Source: Rhodobacteraceae bacterium UBA3069 (lineage in GTDB: Bacteria > Pseudomonadota > Alphaproteobacteria > Rhodobacterales > Rhodobacteraceae). Taken from it: a stretch of DNA of 64,000 nt. Of the stretch, positions 8,341-18,806 are shown piece after piece (positions within the stretch are counted from its first letter, which is position 1; every line of letters starts with the position of its first letter). Position numbers and translations under genes: made by a program. The stretch lies in assembly GCA_002366795.1 (NCBI GenBank), contig DFBX01000106.1, positions 20,517 through 84,516 of the forward strand, written 5' to 3'. The notes under the pieces are model-generated. The model was not told the DNA's origin and searched no databases. It worked only from the letters and a program-made list of their open reading frames with translations.

Positions 8341-11300
8341 CAAGCCGCCAGCGGGGTGGCGAAATCGCGCCCCTTTTCATCGGCGAAATAGCGCAGATCG
8401 CCCATCGCGGCGCGGCCTTCGCGGGCCAGCACCAGCAGCGCATAGGCGATATCGCTGCCACCGCTATTGGCGCCTTCGCTGAAGTCGGGGGCGTAATTGA
8501 CACGGTTGCGCAAGTTGTCCATCGCCATGTCAAAGGCGCGGGCAGGCACGCTGTGCCCCTCGGCCCGCGCGCGCGACAGGAAGCCCGAGACATAGGCATC
8601 CAGCCAGAAATCCCCGCTGTCAGCGCGCCAAAGGCCAAAGGCCCCGTTGCTGGCCTGGCGTGACAGAACACGCTCGATCGCCTGATCGACGCGGGTTTGC
8701 GCCTGCGGCTTGCTCCTCAGCCCCATCGCCTTGCTGACCGAGGACAGGTAAAGCAGCGGCATCGCTTGGCTGGTCACCTGTTCGGTGCAGCCATAGGGGT
8801 AGCGGTCCAGCTGCGCCAGCAGGCGGGGCGCATCCAGCCGCACCAACGGGCCGGCGGCAACTATGGCAGTTCCGGTGCCCTCGCGCAGATCGGCATAAAG
8901 GTTCGCGTCCAGCGTAAAGGTGTCCCCCGCGCCAAGGCTGAACCTGCGGGTGGTGGATGTTTCGGGATCTAGGCTGCGCACGCCAAGGGTCAGTTCCTTG
9001 GTCAGGGTCTGCCCGTCCGGCAGGGTCAGCGCGATTTGCACCGGGTAATCGCCGGGTTCTCCTGCGGCGAAAGGCAAGCGCAGGGTGGCTTTTCCGCCCT
9101 GTTCCAGCGTCACCTTGTCCGGTGCGCCTTGCAGGCCCAGCCCTTCGGCTGTCACGGCAAGGGGCATTGCCCCCGTCGCGCCTTCGGTATGGACGAATTC
9201 CAGCAGCAGACGCGCAGTATCGCCCGGCGCAAGGAAGCGCGGCAGCGATGCGGTGATCGCCACCGGATCGCGCACCACCACATCAGCCTTTGCTTGCCCG
9301 ACGGCGGTATCGGTCCATGCCACGGCCATCAACCGCACGGTGCCGTTGAAATCAGGCAGGTCGAACTGCACATCGGCAGTGCCATCGGCGCCAATCGTCA
9401 CCGGTCCGCTGAAGAAGGCGACCAGATCCTCGGTCGGGGGGGCGCTTTGCATACGCATCTGGGCCGTGGCATCGCCGCCCGAACGAACCTGCCCCATCGC
9501 CCCGTTCATCCCGTCGATCAGGCGGCCATAAATATCGCGCATCTCTATGCCCAGGCGGCGCTGGCCAAAGTAGTGGTCTGCAGGATCGGGGGATTGGAAT
9601 CCGGTGAGGTTTAGGATACCCAGATCGACAGCGGCCAGCGTCACATGGGCAGTTTGCCCCTTGGTGCCTGCCACCTTGACCGTCGCAGTCATCGACCCGC
9701 GCGGCGCGGTAACGCCCGGCGCATCCAGCGTGACATCCAACAGCCGCGTGCCGGGATCGACGGCAGCATGGGCAAGCCCCAAAGCGCGAGCGGGGTTATG
9801 CCCCGCCGCAATATCCATCGGGCGGATCACCTGTGCGGTGACATAGGCACCCGCGCCCCATTCATCGGTCACGGGCAGGTCGATTACGGTTTCGCCCTTG
9901 GTAACATCGACAGTGCGCGCGGCGATCAGCCGGTTCGACATGACATGCACCACGGCCTGTCCGGCAAAGCGCGGCACGATCCGCAGGCGGGCCGTATCCC
10001 CCACGGCGTAGGTTTCGCGGTCCAACGACATTTCCAGCATATCGGGCGAGGCGGCAGCATCCGCAGCCGCGTACCAGCCCGCATCGAACCGGACCGAGGC
10101 AGCGGCGTAGGCCCCCCCCGACCGTGCAACCACCAGTTCATACTGGCCCCATTCCACCGGAGCGGTCAGCGCGATCGGGGCATCGCCCAGAACGGCCCAT
10201 CCCGAAACCATACGGGTGTGTCTTGTAATTGGCTCCCACTTCCAGTTGCCATATTGCTGATACCACTGATACCGCGTTTCGATTCGGTTCAAATGCCATG
10301 TCACCTGCATCGGCACGGGCTGGCTATCGGGGCCAAGCGCGATGATGCGGAACGCGGCCTCGCCGCCTTCGGGCACTGCCCCTTCAAACCCGCGGGCAAT
10401 GCCGATCACCGGTTGGTCCGGCATGATCTGGCGGGTGATGCGCCGTTCGACCGGACGACCCGACCCTTCGGACAGGCGCATGGTCACGGCCATGTCCAAC
10501 GGACGGTCGGTGGTAATGTCCGGCAGTTCCAACGCGGCGGTCAGCGCGCCCTTGGCATCGGTCACGCCACGCGCCATGGATTTGGATCGGGCATAAATTT
10601 CCTCGTCCTGCAGCCCGAAACTGTAGCCCTTCCAGCCCTCCAGCGCAGAGGCAGGGCGCAGGGTCACGTCGCCTTCGGCGACTAGGCCGGAAGCAGGCGC
10701 GCCAAACAGGTAGCGCGCGGTCAGCGTCAGCGGCGGGGTATCGCCCGGACGGACCGGCGCATCGGGCAGCGCCATGTCGAAATCGATCCGCTCGGGCAGG
10801 AAATCCTCGACCAGGACATTTGCCTGCGCCAGCGCGGGCGCGTCCACATCGGCCTTGATCGACAGTTTCCAAGTGCCGCGCGGGGCGGTCGCACCGATAG
10901 GCAGGGCAAAGACATGCCCGCCCGCACTGTCATCGGCGGACAGGTGGCGCGCATATTCCACCCCGTCGGGTCGGGTCAGGATCGCGGTCAGCGGCAGCCC
11001 GGTGATCGCCGCCGCCTGCCCGTCGCGGGCAAGGGCCGTGGCGTGAATCACCTCACCCGCGCGGTAAGCACCGCGATCAGTGGTCAGGAACACATCAACG
11101 GGCGGCGAAGGCTGGTGCCCCTCGACGCCCCTGTCCGACAGGTCGAACGCCGGATCGGTCATCGACAGGAACGCCATGTCGCTCCCCTGCATCGCCATCA
11201 GCAACGCGGGTTCCGACCCGCCGCGCCCCAGCGCCAGAGCGGCACCGAAATGCGCGCGTCCTTCGGCATCGGTCTGCGCCTCGCCCAGCACGGCATTGGC

Positions 11301-12884
11301 GCGGGATACCAGCTGCACCCGGACGCCAGCCACGGGCTGCGCATTGCCCAGGCCGCGCACGGACACATGCACCCCATCCGCGCCCTTCAGAACCGACAGC
11401 CCCAGATCGGACAGCACGAACCACTGCGTCGCGCCGGGCTCCTCCTGCGGATCGCTGCCGGGAATCACAGCTTTCAGCGCGTAAATTCCCGTTTTCTGCC
11501 CCTTCAATGCCGCGCCCATGGGCAGGCGGGTGGTCATGTCGCGGTTCAGGTCATTGCCCACCTCGGCCGTGCCGACCCAAACCTCTTGCCCGATCTCCCC
11601 GGAGAAGGTCTGATCCTGCCAATAGCTGAGCGGACGACCGAAATACCCCTGTTGCATGGCGCGCAGCAGGTTGCGGTCATCGACACGGCGCAGGGACAGA
11701 TCCAGCGTGCCGGTGTTGACCGTTTCCACCGGCAACGCGGCATCGGCGGCGCGGGGCAACACATAGGCACGGCCCGGAAAGCGCACGGCGGGGTTTCGGT
11801 CACGGATATACATCGCCAGATCGACATCGCGGCTCAGCGCCTCGCCGCTGGCTGCGGGCAGCCCGCGCCGCAGCACCACCTTGTAGCGTTGCCCGTGTTC
11901 GCCGCCGCCAAGGCAAAGCTGCCGGTTCGAGGCTTCAACGCTCATCTGGTCGGCACCTGCGCCCACGATCTTGACGTAAGGCGCATAGTCCACCCCCGCC
12001 TTTAACAGCGGTTCGGAAAACTCGGCGCAGATGCGCGGCGCGGCCAGATCATTTTCGGCAAGGGTATCGGTGACACGAAACCCGTATTTGCCAATCGCTA
12101 TGTCCAGTGCCGCCACGATTTCAGGACGGAGCTGCATGGATTCGGCCAGCCGCAGCGCCGGGACCATGTCGCGTCCCCTGCCCTGCTCCTCCAGCGCACG
12201 CGCCATCACCTCCAGCGCCGATACCTTCTGGCCCGAATTTAACGACCGCAGATAGGCGTTGATCACCGCCTGCAAGGCACGTTCCCGCATGGCGTTCCGG
12301 TTCTTGGCCTTGGGCGCGGCCAGCAGGGTATACCGCGCATAATCCAGCCAATAGGGGGCAAGGTCGGTCAAGGATACGGCTGCCCCCATGAACCGCAACG
12401 CCGCCTCGTAATCAGCCGCGAAGGCACGGTCGCGGGCGGCTTCGGTCAGCGTACTCTCTGTGCGTTCGTTGACGGGATGCAGCCCGCCAATGCCGTTTGC
12501 CTGCCCCATGGCGGCGGAAAAATCACGCGCGTTCAGGAAATCCAGCTCTGTCGCGGCGGTGTCGGCGCGGGCCAGCGCGCCCTGGTCGGCGGCGACCACA
12601 ACGGCGGACCACGCCCCTTCGTAGGTCTTGCGCTCGGTCACGCCTGCCTTGGGAAAACAGGCATTGGACCGGCTGTTGAAGGTAAAGGCGCTGCACGCCG
12701 GATCTGCCAGGCACAAACGCTCGCAAGACCGGTAATCGGTGTCGAACAGCGCCTGAAGGTCCGACCCGTAAAAATCGGTATCGCGCGTGACGATCACGCG
12801 GCGCTCTGGCATCACCGTGGTCTCGGCCCATGCTGGCAGGGAAGACAGCAACACCAAGGCAAGGATTTTCAAAGCGCGGCACAT
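8301..12884 (-). pseudogene. Bacterial alpha-2-macroglobulin (YfhM-like), C-terminally truncated
   Basis: Large periplasmic protease trap. Signal peptide MCRALKILALVLLSSLPAWA with ATG at 12882-12884 (AGGAG eight bases upstream), with no lipobox; then a Cys-rich PAN/Apple-like segment (CERLCLADPAC, about residues 40-80), macroglobulin repeats, and a thioester motif PYGCTEQ with Cys at residue 1366. Native sequence ends at FATPLAA (about 8346); 13 foreign residues and a stop follow, giving 1,527 residues where this class usually reaches about 1,800. The rest of the thioester domain and the receptor-binding-like domain are gone. The usual partner pbpC is lost in the same event. The remaining frame is open throughout, so the truncation could be recent or a long stub may still be made. 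Confidence 0.85.
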
Positions 12885-13053
12885 CACGAATTCTCCTGTT
12901 TGGAATGACTGCGATGCTGCACCTGCCCCCCACGCATTGCAAGGTTTCCAAAGGTCGGGTTTTCCCGCCTTTTTACCGTATCGCTTAACCGGTTTTTCAC
13001 CCTGATCGGCGAATTTGCAATCTGGGGATGCCGGAAAAGACGGAGGCCGGGCT

Positions 13054-15255
13054 TTGAGTCTTGCAAACAAACTGGCCGAAGAACGGCGTGCTAGGCTGGG
13101 TGCCGAACGGATGCTTGAACTCAAGCAGGCCGAACTTTCCGCCGCCAATCGAAAACTGGGTCGTCACGCCAAGCAGCTTACCGAGGAAATCGTCGAAACG
13201 CGGGCGCAGGTCGAAACCTTCCGGAATGAAAACCAGCGCGTCAAATCCGACCTGAGCATCGCCAATGAAAAGGTGCAGGTGGCCGAACGGCGGCTTTGGC
13301 ACTCGATCGAGACGATTCAGGACGGGTTCGCCTTTTTCGACTTGGACAACATCATGATAGCGGCGAACCACGCCTATCTGGCCGTGTTCGACAGGCTGGA
13401 GGAGGTCGCCCCCGGCATTTCCTATCCGCGCATCCTGCAACTGACAACCGAGGAAGGGATCGTGAATATCGGTGACACGCGGCCGTCGGATTGGCGGGCC
13501 GAAATGCTGCATCGCTGGGAATCGCCGGACCCCCAGCCGGTCACACTGCGCCTGTGGAATGACCAGTATATCCGCCTGATCGACCAGCGCGGCCATGGCG
13601 GCGACGTGGTGACGCTGGCGTTGAACATCACCGAAACCGTTCGCTATGAAAAGGAACTGCAACAGGCCCGCAAGGTGGCCGAAGCAGCCGCGCGCGCCAA
13701 ATCCGCCTTTCTTGCCAACATGAGCCACGAGATCAGAACCCCCTTGAACGGGGTCGTGGGCATGGCCGAATTGCTGACCGACACCAGTATGAGCGAGGAG
13801 CAGCGACTTTACGTCAACACCATCAAGAACTCGGCCGAGGCGCTGCTGGTCATTATCAACGACGTGCTGGATTATTCGAAGATCGAGGCCGAGAAGCTGG
13901 TGCTGCATCCCGAACCCTTCGACCTGGAAAGGTGCATCCACGAAGTCATCATGCTGTTGCAACCCACCACGCGGGAAAAAGGCATCGACCTTCTTGTGGA
14001 TTACGACCTGTTCCTGCCGACGCTGTTCCTTGGCGATCCAGGGCGCATCCGGCAGGTCTTGACCAACCTTCTGGGCAACGCGGTCAAGTTCACGCTTAAG
14101 GGCCATGTGCTGGTGCGGGTAACGGGGATGCACCCGGAACATTCCATCCTGACCAATATCCACATCACGGTCGAGGATACGGGCATCGGCATCCCCGCCG
14201 CCAAGGTCGATTACATCTTTGGCGAATTCAACCAGGTCGAAGACGACCGAAATCGCCAGTTCGAAGGCACCGGGCTGGGGCTGGCGATCTCGCAGCGGCT
14301 GATCAGCATGATGGACGGCAAGATCTGGGTCGAAAGCGAAGAGGGGGCTGGATCGGCCTTTGGGTTCCAGATCGCCCTGCCTATGGCCGACCTGGACGAG
14401 GCCGCCGCGCCGGAACTGCCGCGCGGCTTGACCCGCGGGCTGGTGATCGACCCGGTCGCAGTGAACCGCCAGATCCAAGCCAAGCAGCTTGAACTGATGG
14501 GCATCGAAGCGACCTGCCTTGATTCAGGGCGGGCCGTTCTGGACCTGCTGAATGCGGGCGAAGGCGGGTTCGACGTGATCCTGACCGACCACAACATGCC
14601 CGAGATGGACGGTCTGGAACTGGCCGAAACGCTGCGCTCTCGCGGGGTCGAGGCCCCGATCCTGCTGTTTTCGACCAACTCCAGCTATGCCGCACAGGAC
14701 CCGGCCCGACAATTCGTTCAAGGCGTGCTGCAAAAACCGACCCCGCGCCGCGAACTTTTCGCCCGCTTGCGCGAACTGGCCCCGGGATTCGTCGAACCGC
14801 CCCCCGGATCGCAACCGGCAAAGGCCCGCGCCATGCGGGTTCTTGCCGCCGAGGATAACAAGACCAACCGCCTGGTGTTCGGCAAGATGATCAAGTCGCT
14901 GGATATCGACCTGCGCTTTGCCACCAATGGCGAGGAGGCTGTCGAAGCCTATGCGGACTTCCGGCCCGATCTGATTTTCATGGATATCTCCATGCCCCGG
15001 ATGGATGGCAAACAGGCCACGATCGCGATCCGCGCCGCCGAAACCGCGCAGGAGCCGGATGCGCAGCGCACACCTATTATCGCCATGACCGCCCACGCCA
15101 TGGATGGTGACCGCGAGGGGATCATGTCGGCCGGGCTGGACGATTACCTGACCAAGCCCCTGCGCAAACAGGCTATCATCGACCACGTCATTGCAAACTG
15201 TCCAGAAGGCGCCCGCCCGCCCCTGCCCGACGAAAAAGGCCAGCAGGTCGGCTGA
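13054..15255 (+). CDS. Hybrid sensor histidine kinase with two receiver domains
   Basis: 733 residues. The TTG at 13054 is chosen because GGAGG (13042-13046) lies seven bases upstream and the product starts SLANKLAEERRARLGAER; an upstream in-frame TTG at 13015 lacks this. Order: coiled coil (about 1-85), PAS-like region (90-205), HisKA with phospho-His 225 in NMSHEIRTPLNG, HATPase with DTGIGIP and GTGLGLAIS, then two receiver domains. Receiver 1 has Asp512 but only one Asp in its N-terminal acidic pocket (VIDPVAVN), so it may be impaired. Receiver 2 has AAEDN and Asp644 and looks active. No membrane segment, so cytoplasmic. Divergent from A2M; no cognate regulator adjoins. Confidence 0.9.
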   Translation: MSLANKLAEERRARLGAERMLELKQAELSAANRKLGRHAKQLTEEIVETRAQVETFRNENQRVKSDLSIANEKVQVAERRLWHSIETIQDGFAFFDLDNIMIAANHAYLAVFDRLEEVAPGISYPRILQLTTEEGIVNIGDTRPSDWRAEMLHRWESPDPQPVTLRLWNDQYIRLIDQRGHGGDVVTLALNITETVRYEKELQQARKVAEAAARAKSAFLANMSHEIRTPLNGVVGMAELLTDTSMSEEQRLYVNTIKNSAEALLVIINDVLDYSKIEAEKLVLHPEPFDLERCIHEVIMLLQPTTREKGIDLLVDYDLFLPTLFLGDPGRIRQVLTNLLGNAVKFTLKGHVLVRVTGMHPEHSILTNIHITVEDTGIGIPAAKVDYIFGEFNQVEDDRNRQFEGTGLGLAISQRLISMMDGKIWVESEEGAGSAFGFQIALPMADLDEAAAPELPRGLTRGLVIDPVAVNRQIQAKQLELMGIEATCLDSGRAVLDLLNAGEGGFDVILTDHNMPEMDGLELAETLRSRGVEAPILLFSTNSSYAAQDPARQFVQGVLQKPTPRRELFARLRELAPGFVEPPPGSQPAKARAMRVLAAEDNKTNRLVFGKMIKSLDIDLRFATNGEEAVEAYADFRPDLIFMDISMPRMDGKQATIAIRAAETAQEPDAQRTPIIAMTAHAMDGDREGIMSAGLDDYLTKPLRKQAIIDHVIANCPEGARPPLPDEKGQQVG

Positions 15256-15328
15256 TCCGCGTCATAACGGCGCTTGCCAAGCCCGCGCGCACGCCCATAC
15301 TGCACCTGCAACAAAAAGGGGCGGGCTT

Positions 15329-16138
15329 ATGAATTTCATGTCGATCATCTGGATTTTCATCCTGATCTCGGCCCTGCAACCGGCCTTGCAAAAGCGCGTG
15401 CAGGAAATGCTGCGCCAGCGCAAAATCGACGAGATCGAGCGCGCGCGCGGCTCTCGTGTCATTCTTCTGGTTCATCGGCAGGAAACCATGTCGTTCCTTG
15501 GCTTTCCGTTGATGCGCTATATCGACGTGCAGGACAGCGAACAGGTGCTGCGCGTGATCGACGCAACCGACCCGAACACCCCCATAGACCTGGTCCTGCA
15601 CACGCCCGGCGGCTTGGTTCTGGCCGCCACGCAAATCAGCCGCGCGCTGAAGGCGCACAAAGGCGGGGTGCGCGTGTTGGTGCCGCATTACGCGATGTCC
15701 GGCGGCACGCTGATGGCGCTTGCCGCGGACGAGATCGTGATGAACCGCCACGCGGTACTTGGCTCTGTGGACCCGCAGATCGGACAGGCGGCTGCGGCCT
15801 CGATCCTGGCGGCGGTGGCGCGCAAACCCGTGGCCGAGGTTGACGACGAGACCCTGATCCAGGCGGATATGGCGCAAAAGGCGATCGAACAGGTCACGGT
15901 CGAGGCAACGGCACTGCTTGCCTCGCATATGCAGCAGAACGAAGCGCGCGAACTGGGCGAACGTCTTGCCAGCGGGCATTGGACGCATGATTACCCGATC
16001 TCCTCGGCCGAGGCCCGCATGATGGGCCTGCCGGTGTCCACGGATATGCCGGACAGCGTGATGCAGTTGATGCAACTGTATCCCCAGCCGGCGAACAAGA
16101 AGGGCGGCGTCGAGTACCTGCCGCGCAAAGCGCCCTGA
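15329..16138 (+). CDS. SDH-family (ClpP-like) membrane-anchored serine protease
   Basis: 269 residues. An N-terminal hydrophobic segment (MSIIWIFILISAL) anchors the protein. The body matches the serine dehydrogenase proteinase / ClpP-crotonase fold: HTPGG around residue 92 resembles the oxyanion region and AMSGGTLMAL (about 125-134) carries the likely Ser nucleophile. Such proteins are periplasmic or membrane-associated peptidases of unknown substrate. The ATG at 15329 follows a GGGGCGGG stretch that is a poor ribosome-binding site; homologous length supports it. It sits 73 bp behind the hybrid kinase and could be co-transcribed. Confidence 0.75.
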   Translation: MNFMSIIWIFILISALQPALQKRVQEMLRQRKIDEIERARGSRVILLVHRQETMSFLGFPLMRYIDVQDSEQVLRVIDATDPNTPIDLVLHTPGGLVLAATQISRALKAHKGGVRVLVPHYAMSGGTLMALAADEIVMNRHAVLGSVDPQIGQAAAASILAAVARKPVAEVDDETLIQADMAQKAIEQVTVEATALLASHMQQNEARELGERLASGHWTHDYPISSAEARMMGLPVSTDMPDSVMQLMQLYPQPANKKGGVEYLPRKAP

Positions 16139-17031
16139 TATCGCCTTCTGTTCAGCGCATCATATCGGTGCATCAGAACCCGGAGACGGCCAGCCAGCGG
16201 TAAGCTGACCGGCCATCCACCAGGTCTCAGGGTCGTCGGGAACTGGCACCTCAACAGGCATCTCGACCCTGATCGAGATCCAGGGGCACCGCACCCTGAC
16301 CCCCCCGTTCCGGCCTACGGGAAGATAGCCGAAACAACACCGCCCAACTCCACGAGATCCGAATTTCGGGCTGGCCCGAACCTATCCCACGGCCAAGTCG
16401 GCAGGCGGTCAATTCCGCCAGATCACGCTGCTACCCACACCCGAACCGCAAGGACGGCGCACAAAACGCCGATACGTGACCAAGGCCACGCCTTGCAGTT
16501 TTTTGGCGGCCAACGGGATGTTGTCGGACCGCGCCCGCCGGTTTCCAGGGCGGGCTATACAAGCAACGTCAAACTCGTCACGCTCAAAATTCCGCCCCCT
16601 CGCTTGGGACCGGCTGCAATATAACGCGCGTAATCCTGCGCAGACTGGTTATCTAGGCGGGCAATCCCACCGAATGTGCGGCGCCTCCGGTGTGAAACGG
16701 GAAGTCCGGGTGGCACCGACATGGATCACCTGCATGACGCAGCGCCGGTCTGTCCATCGCTCGCTTTGCCATTCGGGCAAGCGTGCCAGCCTTTCCACGC
16801 GCGACTGCGGCGGGGGAAACCCCGTCGTGCAAGAAGGCGGACAACCCCTTTAAATATCTTGATTTTATTGGATTTACCGCGCAACCTCACGCCGTGCCGG
16901 ACCTGCTATCGCAGCCATGGCATCAACAGCCTGGACAGCAGGACAGTCACGCATTTTTCACGGTAGATTCACGGAAGACCTAACGATTTTGCAACACCTT
17001 CCGGCACAGACAATCTGCACGCGTTAACGGA
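16139..17031. other. About 0.9 kb without a recognisable gene
   Basis: Six-frame reading gives only short frames without family resemblance. One short stretch around 16260-16310 (LIEIQGHRTLTPPFR) faintly recalls the first strand of UlaG-type metallo-beta-lactamase-fold hydrolases, but nothing downstream continues it, so at most it is a decayed remnant. The 3' end (16850-17030) is AT-richer. I see no tRNA-like fold or terminal repeats. Confidence 0.45.
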
Positions 17032-18644
17032 CTAGAAAACCTGAAGAGGGAAGTCGATCAGCCGCGAATTGCGCAGGGTCCGCATCGGGTAGTCAGGGTC
17101 ATCGCGCAGGCGCGACAAGGAAAAGTCGCGCTCGACATTGATCAACTTGGCGGCGGTCAGGCGCGCCTTCTCGGCCTCTCCGGCATGGGCGTAGAGGGGC
17201 AGCAAGTGGCGATAGGGCGCGCGGAAACCGGGTGCGCGCAGGGCGGCAGCCTCTCCGGCCTCGCGCGCCTCGGTTAACCGGTTCGAGGCGATGGCCGAGA
17301 TGCAGTGGAACATATCCCACCAATGCGCATAGCGCGAACCTGACGCCAGCTTGCGCGCCATGGCCGAACAGCGAAAGGCTTCCTCGGTGCGACCGGCAAG
17401 GCTTTGCGCGACCGAGTTGGACAACCAAGCGGTGGCGCTGTCCGGGTTCAGGTCCAGCGATTTGCGCACGCGGGCCTCTGCCCCGTCCGCGTCGCCCGCC
17501 GTCACCATGTGCATCACCGCCGTCAGCGATTGCACAAGCGGGTTTCCGGGGTCCAGTTCCAACGCGTGGGCGGCATCAGCCTCCATCTGAAGAACCGTGG
17601 CCTGCGGGTCCGGCGACAGGCGCTCGATCGTTTCGAACATGCCGGCCAGCCCGCGCCAAGCAGGGAACGCACCATTCGGTGCCAGCTCGGATGCCTGTTT
17701 CAGGGTCTCCTTGGCTGCCACAATCCCTTGACGGCGAAAGGTGAACATCTGCTCCAACGCCTGCTCGGCCATGGCGGCGCCACGCACATCGGGGCGATCA
17801 CGCCCCAACACATCGGCCAGGCGCGCGATGCTTTTCTCCGGCATGGCGCGGCAACAAAGGCACGTTTTGAAGGGTCCAGCGCGGCCTCGACAGGGTTGCC
17901 GAACCGCACCGTTTCCGAAAGCAGGATCTGCCCGGTCACGGTGTGGATCAGCTTGATGAAACCGACGCCCGCACCGTCATGGACCGCAAGGCTGCATTCG
18001 ATTTCAACATCAGGCTCGGGGGCGTCCTTGGCGTAATTTTCACTTTGAACCCAACCGCGCATCCTTTCGGTGATCGCCTTGCCCAGCCCCATCACGATCC
18101 GGTCGCGCAGCAGCTCCAGCTCGGGCGGCAGCGGGTTGCGATCCAGATAGCGCAGCACCACGCCATCCACCGCGGCGCGCAGCATATCGGTGGGCGCGGA
18201 TGACGTTGGCGCAAAGGGGCTTTCGCGCGCAGCCGTCAGCCAATCGGCAAAAACCGGATCGCGTATATCCATACCGTCCAGCAACATCGCGTGGCCATTC
18301 AACGGCGGCTCACCCACGACGGTCCGTTCCGCATCCAGCCAGACACCGCGCCTGTCACTGCACAGGCAATCCGCGTCGTCGCCCAATTCCCGGCGCAGGG
18401 CGGAAAGCGCCTGGCGCAGACTGGCACTGGCTTGATCGCGGCCGGTCCGGCTCCATAACAGGCCCTCCAGCCAGCGGCGGCTGCGGCGATACCCGGGGCT
18501 CAGCGCAAGAACGGCAACAAGCGCACCCGTCTTGGCGCCACGCGGCGTGATATTCGCCCCGCCCTTGCCAGTCAGACAAAGCGGGCCGTACAGGTCGATC
18601 CTTACCAAGTCCGGCAGCGTTCCAACGCTTTGATCCTGCACCAT
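17032..18644 (-). pseudogene. SARP-like transcriptional activator with TPR domain, frameshifted
   Basis: The N-terminal part (from ATG 18644) reads as an OmpR-type winged-helix/BTAD regulator: VRIDLYGPLCLTG, then GALVAVLALSPGYRRSRRWL and the typical SLRQALSALRREL. After DPSKRAFVAA the frame is lost, and MPEKSIARLADVLG continues one frame over into a TPR-rich C-terminus ending FPLQVF. Adding one base near 17844-17850 restores a single protein of about 536 residues. Such proteins activate neighbouring genes; here the divergent haloperoxidase-like gene is the natural target. It could be a true pseudogene, a consensus error, or two coupled polypeptides, since the second part happens to begin with ATG. 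Confidence 0.75.
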
Positions 18645-18806
18645 GTGAATGGTCCAACTCCCTCGTTATGAAAAAACGTAACACGGGGCGCGCATCCTGC
18701 CATTTGCGCGACAGGCATGAAAAACCCGCCTTGCGCGAAAATCACTTAACCGGCAGGCATTGACCCGGCATAATCCGTCCATGGATTTTGTTTCGGGAGA
18801 ATTGTT

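Larger units (their letters stand above)
6946..8341. mobile_element. Phage-derived DNA fragment replacing the A2M-pbpC junction
   Basis: About 1.4 kb with less GC-rich, phage-like coding lies exactly between the broken ends of A2M and pbpC. It holds the C-terminal part of a phage structural protein (+), a small membrane-protein gene (-) and the start of a tail-type gene (+). There is no integrase, transposase or terminal inverted repeat. A six-base identity CGCCAG lies at both edges (6938-6943 and 8346-8351), which could be microhomology or chance. Junctions are placed from where the A2M and PBP1C similarity stops, so they are uncertain by about 10 bp. Confidence 0.75.

Noticed and set aside
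6946..8341. Insertion sequence between A2M and pbpC
   Set aside because: No transposase and no terminal inverted repeats; content is phage-like.
12997..14478. 493-residue open frame antisense to the histidine kinase
   Set aside because: No domain pattern, fully covered by a certain gene on the other strand.
16653..16844. 63-residue minus-strand frame that looked integrase-like (GVSPAAV)
   Set aside because: Too short, with no catalytic motifs or flanking similarity.
17842..17850. Programmed frameshift in the SARP gene
   Set aside because: No slippery heptamer is visible at the junction; a plain one-base indel explains it better.
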